A stretch of 64,000 bases of DNA, taken from CAVYXA01 sp963846775 (lineage in GTDB: Bacteria > Verrucomicrobiota > Verrucomicrobiia > Chthoniobacterales > UBA10450). A program made the translations under genes and the position numbers. Location: NCBI GenBank assembly GCA_963846775.1, contig CAWJXB010000006.1, positions 1,736,001-1,800,000 of the forward strand. Reading direction: 5' to 3'. The notes beneath the pieces are model-generated. The model was not told where the DNA came from. It ran no database searches and saw only the letters and a list, made by a program, of their open reading frames with translations. Numbering within the stretch: the first letter of the stretch is position 1; each line of letters starts with the position of its first letter. Below are positions 23,796 through 31,791 of the stretch, in pieces.

Positions 23796-25823
23796 ATGAA
23801 CTCCTCTCCGCTGGCCAATCCTTCACGCGTCCTAGTGATCGGTTGGGACGCGGCCGATTGGCAGGTGATCCATCCGTTGGTTGACAATGGGCTCATGCCC
23901 ACTCTCCAACGCTTGATCGAAGGCGGTGTGATCGGGAATCTGGCGTCGCTCTCGCCGATGCTTTCACCGATTCTCTGGACTAGCATCGCTACGGGCAAAC
24001 GCGCCTACGCTCACGGTGTGCGCGGGTTCATCGAGCCGCTTCCCGATCGTTCCGGCCTCCATCCCGTCGGGACGCGCTCCCGAAAATGCAAAGCGCTTTG
24101 GAATATCGCCTCGCAATCGAACCGCAAAAGCGTGATCTGCGGCTGGCAAGCGAGTCATCCGGCGGAGCCGATTCAGGGCGCGATGGTGTCGAATCTCTTT
24201 TGCATCCCGCCGCTAAATTCAACGCCGGATTCATGGTTAATCCCTGAAGGAAGTGTTCAGCCGCCAGCACTGGCCAGCGAGCTCGCGGAGCTGCGGGTGC
24301 ATCCACGGGAAATCGAAGCGACGCCGATTCAGCAGTTGATCCCGCGGGCAGCTGAGCTGGACCAGAAGGATTTGCTTGTCCAACGCCGCCTGACTTTGTT
24401 GACCGAGCGCCTCGCGGAAGTGATCAGCGTTCACGCCGTCGCGACCGAGCTACTGGAAAGAGAACCCTGGGATTTCGGCGCAGTTTATTACGAATGCATC
24501 GACCAGGTCGGGCACGAGTTCATGTCCTTCCATCCGCCGCGATTACCCGAGATTAGCGAACGCGAATTCGAATTTTATCGCGACGTGATAACCGGCGTTT
24601 ACCGATTCCATGATCTAATGCTGGCGCGCCTCGTCGAGCTGGCGGGACCGAGCGCACACATTATGATTGTTTCCGATCATGGATTCGAAAGCGGGGCGCG
24701 CCGGCCCCGCGGGCGAGTCGAGCCAGCAAAGTGGCATCGGCCACAGGGAATTTTCGTGCTGCATGGCCCGGGGATTCGAGCGGACGAGAGAATCGAGGGC
24801 GCAACCTTGCTCGACATCGCCCCGAGCGCGCTTACCTTGCTTGGGTTGCCCATTGGCGAGGACATGGAGGGCAAACCTCTGGTCAGCGCGTTCGAGAAAC
24901 CGCCGGATATCAAACGAATTCCGTCATGGGAAAAGGTAGCGGGCGAAGACGGGCATCTTCCGCCTCGGGCCGGGGATGAAGATCCGGCCGCTGCACAGGC
25001 CGTGCTGCGCCAGTTTATTGCCCTTGGCTATGTCAACGCGCCCGGTGATGACACGCTGCGGCTTATTTCCCTGGCCGAGGACGAATCCGATTTCAATGTC
25101 GCCGTCAGTTTGTGCGAGGCCGGGCGCGCGCGCGAAGGCAAAGAACTTCTGGCCAAGCTGATAGCCCGAAGACCCGACGAACCGCAGCCGCGCTATTGGA
25201 TGGCCTTTGCTCAGGCCTGCCTCAGCGCGCAAACACCTCACGAAGCGGCACCCGCGCTTGATGCGCTAGAGCGAACTCAGCCGGACGCGCCGCAAACGCT
25301 TGTCCTGGGTGGGGTGTTGGCCTGGGTGCGCGGCGATATGGAAGGCTGTGCCGAGGCTTTCCATAAAGCGGAACGCGTTGCTCCTAACGACCCAATCACC
25401 CAAACGTATCTCGGCCGGCTTTACTTGCGTCAGCGCCGATGGCCGGAAGCCGAGCGCGCCTTCCGGCTCGCACTGAGGGTCAATCCAGACATGCCTGAGG
25501 CACATTATGGATTGAGCGTGGCGCTGCCACGGCAAAATTTCGTCGAACAAGGAATCGATCACGCTTTGCTGGCCGTGGGTCTGCGCCACGAATTTCCCGA
25601 GGCGCATTTCCAGCTCGGCGCGTTGCTCTCGCGGATGGGGTGGTTCGAACGGGCCATTCAGGCTTTTGAGATGTCGCTCCGGATGCGCCCCGGCTTCGTT
25701 CTGGCCCATCGTTATCTCTCGCGCATTTACCCTCGCATCGGGCGATCCGATCTGGCCGAGCGCCACCGCAAGGAAGCCGCCCGTCTTTTGGAAATGCGCG
25801 TGCCCCAGCCAATTGCGGATTAG
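23796..25823 (+). CDS. Alkaline-phosphatase-superfamily hydrolase with C-terminal TPRs
   Basis: A 675-residue protein from ATG 23796. The N-terminal 370 residues are a type I phosphodiesterase/nucleotide pyrophosphatase-like domain. VLVIGWDAADWQVIHPL gives the first metal Asp, SPILWTSIATGK the Ser/Thr nucleophile loop, CIDQVGHEF a metal Asp/His pair and IVSDHGFESG the DH pair. From about residue 420 it switches to TPR helices (SLCEAGRAREGKELLAKLI, GRLYLRQRRWPEAERAFRLA, FQLGALLSRMGWFERAIQAF). No signal peptide is visible, so it may act in the cytoplasm. The substrate is unknown, possibly a phospho-lipid or nucleotide. The TPRs suggest a protein partner. Confidence 0.8.
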   Translation: MNSSPLANPSRVLVIGWDAADWQVIHPLVDNGLMPTLQRLIEGGVIGNLASLSPMLSPILWTSIATGKRAYAHGVRGFIEPLPDRSGLHPVGTRSRKCKALWNIASQSNRKSVICGWQASHPAEPIQGAMVSNLFCIPPLNSTPDSWLIPEGSVQPPALASELAELRVHPREIEATPIQQLIPRAAELDQKDLLVQRRLTLLTERLAEVISVHAVATELLEREPWDFGAVYYECIDQVGHEFMSFHPPRLPEISEREFEFYRDVITGVYRFHDLMLARLVELAGPSAHIMIVSDHGFESGARRPRGRVEPAKWHRPQGIFVLHGPGIRADERIEGATLLDIAPSALTLLGLPIGEDMEGKPLVSAFEKPPDIKRIPSWEKVAGEDGHLPPRAGDEDPAAAQAVLRQFIALGYVNAPGDDTLRLISLAEDESDFNVAVSLCEAGRAREGKELLAKLIARRPDEPQPRYWMAFAQACLSAQTPHEAAPALDALERTQPDAPQTLVLGGVLAWVRGDMEGCAEAFHKAERVAPNDPITQTYLGRLYLRQRRWPEAERAFRLALRVNPDMPEAHYGLSVALPRQNFVEQGIDHALLAVGLRHEFPEAHFQLGALLSRMGWFERAIQAFEMSLRMRPGFVLAHRYLSRIYPRIGRSDLAERHRKEAARLLEMRVPQPIAD

Positions 25824-26186
25824 GCGGCCGTTAACAGTTAGGACTGTTCAACGTCGAAGCGACACCTTGTTTCTCTTTTTTTGTCCCGGGGCAAGGTCAA
25901 CTCACGGTCGAAATTCGAATCCTACATTGAAGTTGAGGACACGCGGAAGAGCGCGATAAGATTTTTTCCTTCATGCGTGTTCCAGGAAAGAATTTGTGGG
26001 GAGCCAGCAGGGTGATGGTGATTTGCCTGGCGGACCTTGCAGGCCCAGGGCTCGGGTCCGTTAGGCAAATGCTTTCTACTTGAACACGTTGTCATTCTGA
26101 GCGAAGCGAAGAATCTCTGATTGGTTCAGAGTGAGCCATGCCAAGACAATGACCAGAGATGTTTCTCCCGCGACTGCGGGATCAAC
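25824..26186. other. Gene-free stretch with a dispersed repeat
   Basis: I see no coding sequence here. At 26091-26117 lies GTCATTCTGAGCGAAGCGAA then GAATCTC, followed at 26150-26186 by text resembling its other end (CAGAGATGTTTCTCCCGCGA, CTGCGGGATCAACATGAC). This type of dispersed intergenic sequence is common in soil bacterial genomes. A variant is at 31396-31422. It runs into the start of the threonine aldolase gene. Confidence 0.5.
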
Positions 26187-27221
26187 ATGACAAAAGAGCG
26201 CCACGAATTCGCCAGCGATAATACTGCCCCGATTTGTCCCGAAGTCTGGGATGCCCTGGCAAAAGCAAACCGCGCCGCCGCCGCGTCCTATGGTGAAGAC
26301 GAATGGAGTGCGCGACTACACGAACGTGTCCGCGACCTGTTCGAAGCCGATTGCGAGAGCTTTCTTGTCTTTAACGGCACGGCTGCGAATGCGCTGGCGC
26401 TGGCGCAGCTTTGCCAGCCGTTTCACAGCATCGTTTGTCACGAACGCGCCCACATTGAAACCGACGAGTGCGGCGCGCCGGAATTTTTCTCCGGCTCTAA
26501 ACTGCTGGTCGCGCGTGGCGATCACGGTAAAATCGACATTGGCGAGGCGCAATCGGTCATTGGTCGCCAGCCGGAACTACACGCGCAGAAGCCGCGGGTC
26601 ATCAGTCTGGCGCAAGCGACAGAGTTGGGCACAGTTTACCAACGGCACGAGATTCGCGCGCTGAGCGAATTGGCCCTTGAACGGTCGCTCTTCATCCACA
26701 TGGATGGCGCACGCTTCGCCAATGCCGTGGCGTCGCTTGACTGCGCCCCGAAAGAAATCTCGTGGCAGTCCGGGGTCGATGTTCTCTGTTTCGGCGGCAC
26801 CAAAAACGGGCTCGCTGCGGGGGAGCTGGTTGTGTTTTTTAAGAAGGAATTGGCGCGCGAATTCGATTACCGGATCAAACAAGCCGGGCAGCTCGGTTCG
26901 AAAATGCGGTTTCTGGCTGCGGGCTGGCTTGCGCTTCTCGAAAACGATCTTTGGCTGCGCAATGCCGAACAGGCCAATGCGGCCGCGCGCCGGCTGGCGG
27001 AAAAGCTCCGCGGGCTAACGAACATTAGCATTTTGTTTCCGGTGGAAGCGAACGCGATTTTTGTTCGTTTGGAAGAGCGAATCGCACACGCGCTGCAAGC
27101 AGCCGGCTGGCATTTCTACAGGTTTATTGAGCCTGATGTTTATCGCTTCATGTGTTCGTGGGCGACCAGCGAGCGCGCCACTGAAGATCTTGTCGCGGAA
27201 GTAAAACGTGCGTGGAAGTGA
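26187..27221 (+). CDS. Threonine aldolase family PLP enzyme
   Basis: A 344-residue fold type I PLP enzyme that cleaves L-threonine or allo-threonine to glycine and acetaldehyde. FASDNTAPICPEV at the N-terminus, YGEDEW, FNGTAANALAL (phosphate site), CHERAHIETDECGAPEFF (His stacking on PLP), HMDGARFANA (Asp to the pyridine nitrogen) and FGGTKNGLAAGE (Schiff-base Lys) are all present. I chose ATG 26187 because homology begins there; the open frame upstream is part of a dispersed repeat. The stop overlaps a possible start of the next gene. Stereospecificity cannot be told. Confidence 0.88.
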   Translation: MTKERHEFASDNTAPICPEVWDALAKANRAAAASYGEDEWSARLHERVRDLFEADCESFLVFNGTAANALALAQLCQPFHSIVCHERAHIETDECGAPEFFSGSKLLVARGDHGKIDIGEAQSVIGRQPELHAQKPRVISLAQATELGTVYQRHEIRALSELALERSLFIHMDGARFANAVASLDCAPKEISWQSGVDVLCFGGTKNGLAAGELVVFFKKELAREFDYRIKQAGQLGSKMRFLAAGWLALLENDLWLRNAEQANAAARRLAEKLRGLTNISILFPVEANAIFVRLEERIAHALQAAGWHFYRFIEPDVYRFMCSWATSERATEDLVAEVKRAWK

Positions 27222-27271
27222 TGAACCGCCTAAAAATTGCGCCCGGCGCGCGAAGTCGTATAAAGCACGCA

Positions 27272-27823
27272 ATGCCGCATCACGCGCAATCGTTTTTGTT
27301 GCTTAACCTGTCGATCCTGACAGGAACCGCGTTGGGTGGGTGCAGCGTCGCTCACGATGCTGCCTCCGTGACGTATCACGCTGCATCCGCAACGTACCAT
27401 GCTGCATCCACAACGTATCATGCTGCATCCACAACGTACCACGCGGTCACTGTGCCGGTGCGAATCATTAGGCGGAACGTTGCCCATCGACTGCCTCCCG
27501 ACGCTCATGGGGAAAACACGACCACGAGCGTCGTGACCGAAACGGCCCCGACAACTCCGGATTCTTCGATCGCGACGACGCCTGCAACGCCCCGGAAGTC
27601 CGCCCCCCCGCAAAAGGCCGCGGTCTTCTCGAAGGCTAAAGCTTCGCCAACTCCAGGTGCCGTGCCGCGTGTGCAATTTCCAATCGCCGAGCGGGTTCCC
27701 GGCAAATCCGGATTGGTGATGAGCCCGTTCGATCCGGAAGCAAGATATGTCGACGTCAGCGGTTACGCCTCCGGCAGTAAAGTGAAGGATCCGTGGACGG
27801 AGAAGATTTTCATTGTGCCGTAG
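27272..27823 (+). CDS. Lipoprotein with tandem heptapeptide repeats
   Basis: From ATG 27272 the N-terminus is a lipoprotein signal (SFLLLNLSILTGTALGGC, lipobox ALGGC near residue 23). Another start at 27221 would overlap the threonine aldolase stop. Directly after the lipid anchor come four near-identical SxTYHAA heptapeptides encoded by 21-base tandem repeats, then a Thr/Pro-rich spacer. A conserved-looking C-terminus follows (GKSGLVMSPFDPEARYVDV, VKDPWTEKIFIVP). The repeats probably form an extended or helical stalk holding the C-terminal segment off the membrane. Function unknown. Confidence 0.65.
   Translation: MPHHAQSFLLLNLSILTGTALGGCSVAHDAASVTYHAASATYHAASTTYHAASTTYHAVTVPVRIIRRNVAHRLPPDAHGENTTTSVVTETAPTTPDSSIATTPATPRKSAPPQKAAVFSKAKASPTPGAVPRVQFPIAERVPGKSGLVMSPFDPEARYVDVSGYASGSKVKDPWTEKIFIVP
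27349..27447 (+). repeat. 21-base tandem repeat inside lipoprotein gene
   Basis: Roughly four copies of a 21-base unit close to ACAACGTATCATGCTGCATC+C, with a degenerate first copy. It is in frame and encodes SxTYHAA heptapeptides. Copies differ mainly at third positions, so the array is not brand new. Confidence 0.8.
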
Positions 27824-27835
27824 ACGCTCCTTGAG

Positions 27836-27862
27836 GACTTGACCGGTTTAACCGGTCAAGTC
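27836..27862. terminator. Perfect 27-base palindrome between convergent genes
   Basis: GACTTGACCGGTT and AACCGGTCAAGTC are exact inverted complements around a single central T. It lies between the lipoprotein gene (+) and a small membrane protein gene (-), which suits a bidirectional terminator. No U-tract is present, and the perfect symmetry would equally suit a protein-binding operator. Confidence 0.55.
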
Positions 27863-27893
27863 TAACGACTTCGCGTAACAGTTGACCCGGGCC

Positions 27894-28118
27894 TTATGGG
27901 TCTTGTGCGTCTTTGGTCCGCTTACGCGCTTGTTCGGCGACTTCGCGAGCGCGATCGATGGAATGTTTAGCCCAGTCGTGCTCGGACACCTGGCGGGGCG
28001 GTGCAGGCGTCACAACCGATGCATGCTCGTTTGGCACCGGAGCGGTTTCGCTGTTTTTCTGCCAGAGATAAAGAATGCCCAAGCCTGCGATAATGAGGAA
28101 GGGCAAGTAACGCCGCAT
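27894..28118 (-). CDS. Small single-span membrane protein, unknown
   Basis: A 74-residue protein: MRRYLPFLIIAGLGILYLWQ is a membrane anchor with a basic N-terminus, followed by a Pro/Ala stretch and a charged amphipathic helix (HSIDRAREVAEQARKRTKDA). No family is recognised. Its composition is protein-like and the start has good basic-hydrophobic signal structure, so I regard it as likely real. It lies downstream of the ribosome hibernation factor gene on the same strand with a gap of about 150 bases. Confidence 0.55.
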   Translation of the reverse strand: MRRYLPFLIIAGLGILYLWQKNSETAPVPNEHASVVTPAPPRQVSEHDWAKHSIDRAREVAEQARKRTKDAQDP

Positions 28119-28266
28119 GCTTTTTATTCAGCAGATCATGAGCCAGCAGGGCGCGCCGGCTGAGAATTTCCGCGGTCCGACCGAACCTCGGGAGCGCGCA
28201 TAAAAAAGTCATTCTCTTGGGTTCGGCAAGCGCGCCGAACACGAACACGGTTACTACCTTCTCTTG

Positions 28267-28599
28267 TCACTCGCGCCTCTGCTTTTCGACGAGGTGGCGC
28301 AGCTGGCGTTCCATTGTCTTGAACGCGTCGTGGATGACTTTTTTAAGCGGTTCGTGTGAGCCGTTGTCGTTTTGTTGTTCATCGGCTACGAGCTCGTGGC
28401 GCGGTCTCACCGTCACGTCGATTCGACAACGATAAGGGTTGCCTTTTTGATGGGTGTGATTGGTTTGCTCGATCGCGATATCACATCGGTTGATGTGGTC
28501 GCAAAAACGTTCCAATCTCGCGGCATAGTCGAGAATAGTACTCTCAATGAGATCGGATTTCTCCACCCCCCGATAGCTGATTTTCACTGGCAGTTGCAT
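28267..28599 (-). CDS. hpf: Ribosome hibernation promoting factor (HPF/RaiA family)
   Basis: A 110-residue S30AE-fold protein that binds the 30S subunit in stationary phase and blocks mRNA and tRNA binding. VKISYRGVEKSDLIESTILD is the first strand-helix, ARLERFCDHINRCDIAIEQ the second strand, NPYRCRIDVTVRPRHELVA the third, and HDAFKTMERQLRHLVEKQRR the C-terminal helix, as in the family. It lacks the long-HPF dimerisation tail, so it is of the short type. Its upstream neighbour encodes a host-attachment-family protein with a gap of about 50 bases. Confidence 0.85.
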   Translation of the reverse strand: MQLPVKISYRGVEKSDLIESTILDYAARLERFCDHINRCDIAIEQTNHTHQKGNPYRCRIDVTVRPRHELVADEQQNDNGSHEPLKKVIHDAFKTMERQLRHLVEKQRRE

Positions 28600-28646
28600 G
28601 CTCTAAGTTAAGCCGCATCGGCGCTAGTGAGAAGCGAAATTGTGCT

Positions 28647-29114
28647 TCAAATCTGCTGCAACGACCGGAAGTGCGACGTGAGTTTGGCCGGCTCGATCTT
28701 GACCAAGTCGGAATTCACGTGTTCCACGATGCGCTGGCGGACAGCCGCCGGCAGAAGATCGACAATCGCGTTGTGGATTTCCGCCGGCGCAGCAAGGGAC
28801 CAGGCTTCCTTTCCGTTGCGCGAGACAACATCGACAATTCGATCGGCCAATTGTTTGCAGAGGCGCCGCTCCGTCTCCGTCTCCAATTGCGTTCGTTCGG
28901 CAATGGATCCGTGCCCATGATGCCCGCTCGCGCCATTGCTGACGCGGAACCGCCCCGCCTGGTCGGTCACTTTGTCGAGCAATCGGCCGTGGGCATCGGT
29001 CAGGTTCAATGCCTGGATAAGCTGGAGACTGGGGCCGCGAGTGGGAGTTTCATTAACACGGTAAGCTTTCAGACTGCCCCGATCTGTGACGATCACTAAA
29101 GAAGTTGCTGTCAT
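28647..29114 (-). CDS. Host attachment (AtsE/baeRF-like) family protein
   Basis: A 155-residue protein opening with SLVIVTDRGSLKAYRV, with a central HGRLLDKVTDQAGRF, then GHHGHGSIAERTQLETETERRLCKQLADRI and a C-terminal RQRIVEHVNSDLVKIEPAKL. This matches the family first called proteins required for attachment to host cells, related to bacterial eRF1-like (baeRF) domains thought to act on ribosomes. The neighbouring HPF gene on the same strand supports a ribosome-linked role over attachment. Molecular activity is unproven. Confidence 0.7.
   Translation of the reverse strand: MTATSLVIVTDRGSLKAYRVNETPTRGPSLQLIQALNLTDAHGRLLDKVTDQAGRFRVSNGASGHHGHGSIAERTQLETETERRLCKQLADRIVDVVSRNGKEAWSLAAPAEIHNAIVDLLPAAVRQRIVEHVNSDLVKIEPAKLTSHFRSLQQI
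28755..28768 (+). repeat. Example copy of the interspersed GATCGACAATCG motif
   Basis: AAGATCGACAATCG is the full consensus of a motif that recurs about thirty times in the window, in coding and non-coding DNA, on both strands. Other near-full copies are at 22580, 58227 (minus), 59701 (minus) and 63127. See the finding for the list and meaning. Confidence 0.6.
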
Positions 29115-29188
29115 TTTCCTATCTAATCTAAAATCGCGTCCTAACGCAACATCGCGTCCATGTGATTCGTAAGCAGGACCCGGCGAAG

Positions 29189-31330
29189 CTATTTTTTTGC
29201 CGTCGTGCCGAGCTGGGCGAACAGAAATGCATAGATGTCCGCTTGTTGTTTGATTCGCTCGCTTAATGCCGTGCCGATTCCATGACCGGCGCTTGTACTC
29301 GTGCGCAACAAAATCGGATTACTCGATTTGTTAGCTTCGTCCAGACGCGCGGTCATTTTGCGGGAATGATAAGGCGCCACGCGGCCGTCGTTGGCACCGG
29401 TCATCAGCAAGATCGACGGATATTTCGTTCCATCGACAACATGATGATAGGGCGAATAAGCGTAGAGCGCTTTGAATTGGTCTGGATCTTTTACCGTCCC
29501 AAACTCCGTTACATTGAAGGCGCCATTGGGCGCCAGCTCGACCCGGAGCATATCGTAAATCCCGACTGAGGAGACAACGGCGTGCATCAGATCGGGATGC
29601 TGCGTGATCAGCGCGCCCATCAGCAACCCGCCGTTGCTCCCACCTTCAATGGCGAGCTTTTGCGGACGCGTCCATTTTTCTTTAATCAAATATTCTGCCG
29701 CCGCGGCGAAATCATCGAACACGTTTTGTTTCTTAGTGAGATTGCCGGCCTTATGCCACTCCTCGCCAAACTCGCCGCCGCCGCGAATGTTCGCGACCAC
29801 GTAAACGCCCCCGCGATCGAACCAGAGTCGTCTCGTGAAATCGAAACTCGGCGACATGCTGATGCTGTAACCGCCGTAGCCATAAAGCAGCGTGGGATTA
29901 TTGCCGTCGAGCTTCGTTCCCTTTTTCCGGACAATGTTTAGCGGAACCTTCGCGCCGTCTTTGGAAGGCGCGAACTCGCGCGTCACTTCGATATCGGCAA
30001 ACGACACCGGCGATGTATTGACCAGTGCCGTCTTCACCGACTCAGTTTTTCCTCCAGCCAAATGGAACCAGGCCGGCGACTCGGTATAACTGACATCGCG
30101 GAACAGCAGCGAACTGTCTTCCAGCGACTCCATTTCCGAAATCGTCGAGACATTCGGAATTGGAATGATTCTCTCGTCTTTGCTGTCGAGCGCGAAACGG
30201 CGCAGCTGGGACGGGCCGCCCAGCAAATCTACAACGTAAAGCGCATCCGCGGTCGGCTCCACCTGTTGAATCACCGCTTCGCCTGGCGGAACGATCATCG
30301 TTGCCTTGGCCAATTCCGGCGTGTCCAGCGGCAGACGCAAGACTTTCCCGCGCGGAGCATCGGCGCGCGAAAGCAGATACAGGGCGTTGTCACGTCCCAA
30401 ACGCGCTATTCGAACCTGATCGCTGAAGTGCGTGATTTGCTTCCAGGCACCGTCCGGCGCAAGCAGATAATGAGCGAACTCGCCGCCGTCGCCATTCGCC
30501 ACCGCAGCCAAAATGTATTTTCCGTCTTGTGACGCAGCCAGTTGGATCTCGGCGATGCGCGGAAAGTCTTTACCGATCGCGTATGTGTCGTCGGTATCCG
30601 GCGTGCCGAGCTTATGGAAATAAACCTGCTGATAGAAGTTCAGGTCGGCATCGGGCCGTTCGCCCTTGCGCGGAAAGCGCGTGTAATAAAGACCAGTGCC
30701 GTCCGCATTCCAGGCCGCGCTTCCGCCGGCCGTTGGATATTGCACATGCGCGATGGTGTCCGGGAGCGCCTTCCCAGTTTCGGTTTCGTAAATATGAAGC
30801 GTCCCATCTTCGCTTCCGCCTTTCGAAAGCGAAACAGCGACATATTTGCCATCGCGTGACGGAACAAACCAATCGATCGCAGTTGTGCCTTTGTTGTCGA
30901 GCGCATTCGGGTCGAGCACGATCCTCTCCGATTTCAAATCGTTAGCCGAGGCAAGCGTCACCAGCATCTGCTGCTGTTTCGGCGGCTGAAATTTAAACGC
31001 GAACAATTTGCCCGGTCGCGACACAATCCCGGAATAGCTCGGAGACGTTTTCGCATACCACTCTGTTAATTGCTTCTCGATCTTCGGCCGGTCGGGCAAC
31101 TTATCCAGATAGGCGCGGGTTTTCCGATTCTGAGCATCCGACCAGGCTTTGACCTCCGGATCGTCGTCGTTTTCTAACCATTGATAATCGTCCTCGACTT
31201 TGAGGCCGTGGTATTCGTTCGTTACCGGTTTCTTCGGCGTTTGCGGATTCGATCCGGCGGCAAGACCGAACAAAGAGAGTCCCACAATTATCAGAGCGAC
31301 ACCGCACACCGGGTTCATTTTCATTGGCAA
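29189..31330 (-). CDS. Prolyl oligopeptidase family serine peptidase (S9A), exported
   Basis: A 713-residue peptidase cutting after proline in short peptides. An N-terminal signal peptide (VCGVALIIVGLSLFGLAAG) indicates a periplasmic location. A seven-blade beta-propeller spans about 70-420. The alpha/beta hydrolase domain carries the triad in family order: Ser565 in EGGSNGGLL, Asp648 in GANDGRVAPYH and His683 in TSAGHGIG. These positions agree with classical prolyl oligopeptidases of about 710 residues. A second start codon two residues in (MKMN) is equally possible. No operon partner is apparent. Confidence 0.9.
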   Translation of the reverse strand: MPMKMNPVCGVALIIVGLSLFGLAAGSNPQTPKKPVTNEYHGLKVEDDYQWLENDDDPEVKAWSDAQNRKTRAYLDKLPDRPKIEKQLTEWYAKTSPSYSGIVSRPGKLFAFKFQPPKQQQMLVTLASANDLKSERIVLDPNALDNKGTTAIDWFVPSRDGKYVAVSLSKGGSEDGTLHIYETETGKALPDTIAHVQYPTAGGSAAWNADGTGLYYTRFPRKGERPDADLNFYQQVYFHKLGTPDTDDTYAIGKDFPRIAEIQLAASQDGKYILAAVANGDGGEFAHYLLAPDGAWKQITHFSDQVRIARLGRDNALYLLSRADAPRGKVLRLPLDTPELAKATMIVPPGEAVIQQVEPTADALYVVDLLGGPSQLRRFALDSKDERIIPIPNVSTISEMESLEDSSLLFRDVSYTESPAWFHLAGGKTESVKTALVNTSPVSFADIEVTREFAPSKDGAKVPLNIVRKKGTKLDGNNPTLLYGYGGYSISMSPSFDFTRRLWFDRGGVYVVANIRGGGEFGEEWHKAGNLTKKQNVFDDFAAAAEYLIKEKWTRPQKLAIEGGSNGGLLMGALITQHPDLMHAVVSSVGIYDMLRVELAPNGAFNVTEFGTVKDPDQFKALYAYSPYHHVVDGTKYPSILLMTGANDGRVAPYHSRKMTARLDEANKSSNPILLRTSTSAGHGIGTALSERIKQQADIYAFLFAQLGTTAKK

Positions 31331-31518
31331 GTTAGAATCTGCACTCCGCTCCCACGTTCAATGCTTTCATGCGTTGTAGCCACTTTCGGCTTTTTGTCGT
31401 TCCGAGCGAAGTCGAGAAATCCAATTGGTTAACAACGAAATCGGCCAGCGGAAAACCTGAAAACTAACGAGCTGACAATCCAGATTTCAGTATCTCAGCA
31501 TTTCAGTTTTCCTTCTGC
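31331..31518. other. Intergenic region with dispersed repeats
   Basis: It contains a GTCGTTCCGAGCGAAGTCGA then GAAATCC variant of the 26091 element near 31396-31422. An AAACCTGAAAACTAACGAGC, CAGTATCTCAGCATTTCAG repetitive stretch follows. No gene was recognised. Confidence 0.45.
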
Positions 31519-31755
31519 CTACCCTTTCATCAGCTCGTAATCCTCGATCACCGGGTTCGACAACAAATCGTGGCAAAGTTCCTGCAACCGTTTTTCAAGA
31601 TCGGTTTCGTCACCTTCGGCTTCGATCTCCATGTATTTCCCAATCCGCACACTGCGCACTTCCGGCATGCCCAAATGCCGCATCGCATCGCGCACGGCGT
31701 TGCCCTGTGGGTCGAGCACCGCCGCCTTTGGCATGACAATTACTTTGGCTTTCAT
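31519..31755 (-). CDS. purS: Phosphoribosylformylglycinamidine synthase subunit PurS
   Basis: A 78-residue subunit of the three-protein FGAM synthase complex (PurS-PurQ-small PurL) in purine synthesis. PurS bridges glutaminase and synthetase. KAKVIVMPKAAVLDPQGNAV, RHLGMPEVRSVRIGKYMEIEA and LCHDLLSNPVIEDYEL are all typical. Length equals the family norm. purQ and purL are not adjacent, which is unusual compared with the common purSQL order. Upstream on the same strand, 36 bases away, is the nuclease-fold protein gene. Confidence 0.92.
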   Translation of the reverse strand: MKAKVIVMPKAAVLDPQGNAVRDAMRHLGMPEVRSVRIGKYMEIEAEGDETDLEKRLQELCHDLLSNPVIEDYELMKG

Positions 31756-31791
31756 CGTGTCATCTTATGTGCCCGGCGGATCGCGACAACT

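Noticed and set aside
27349..27447. CRISPR-like direct repeats
   Set aside because: The 21-base units are contiguous, in frame and encode a regular heptapeptide within a lipoprotein gene.
28647..29114. True host-attachment or virulence function
   Set aside because: The family name is historical. The neighbouring ribosome hibernation factor and the eRF1-like relationship point to a ribosome-linked role.
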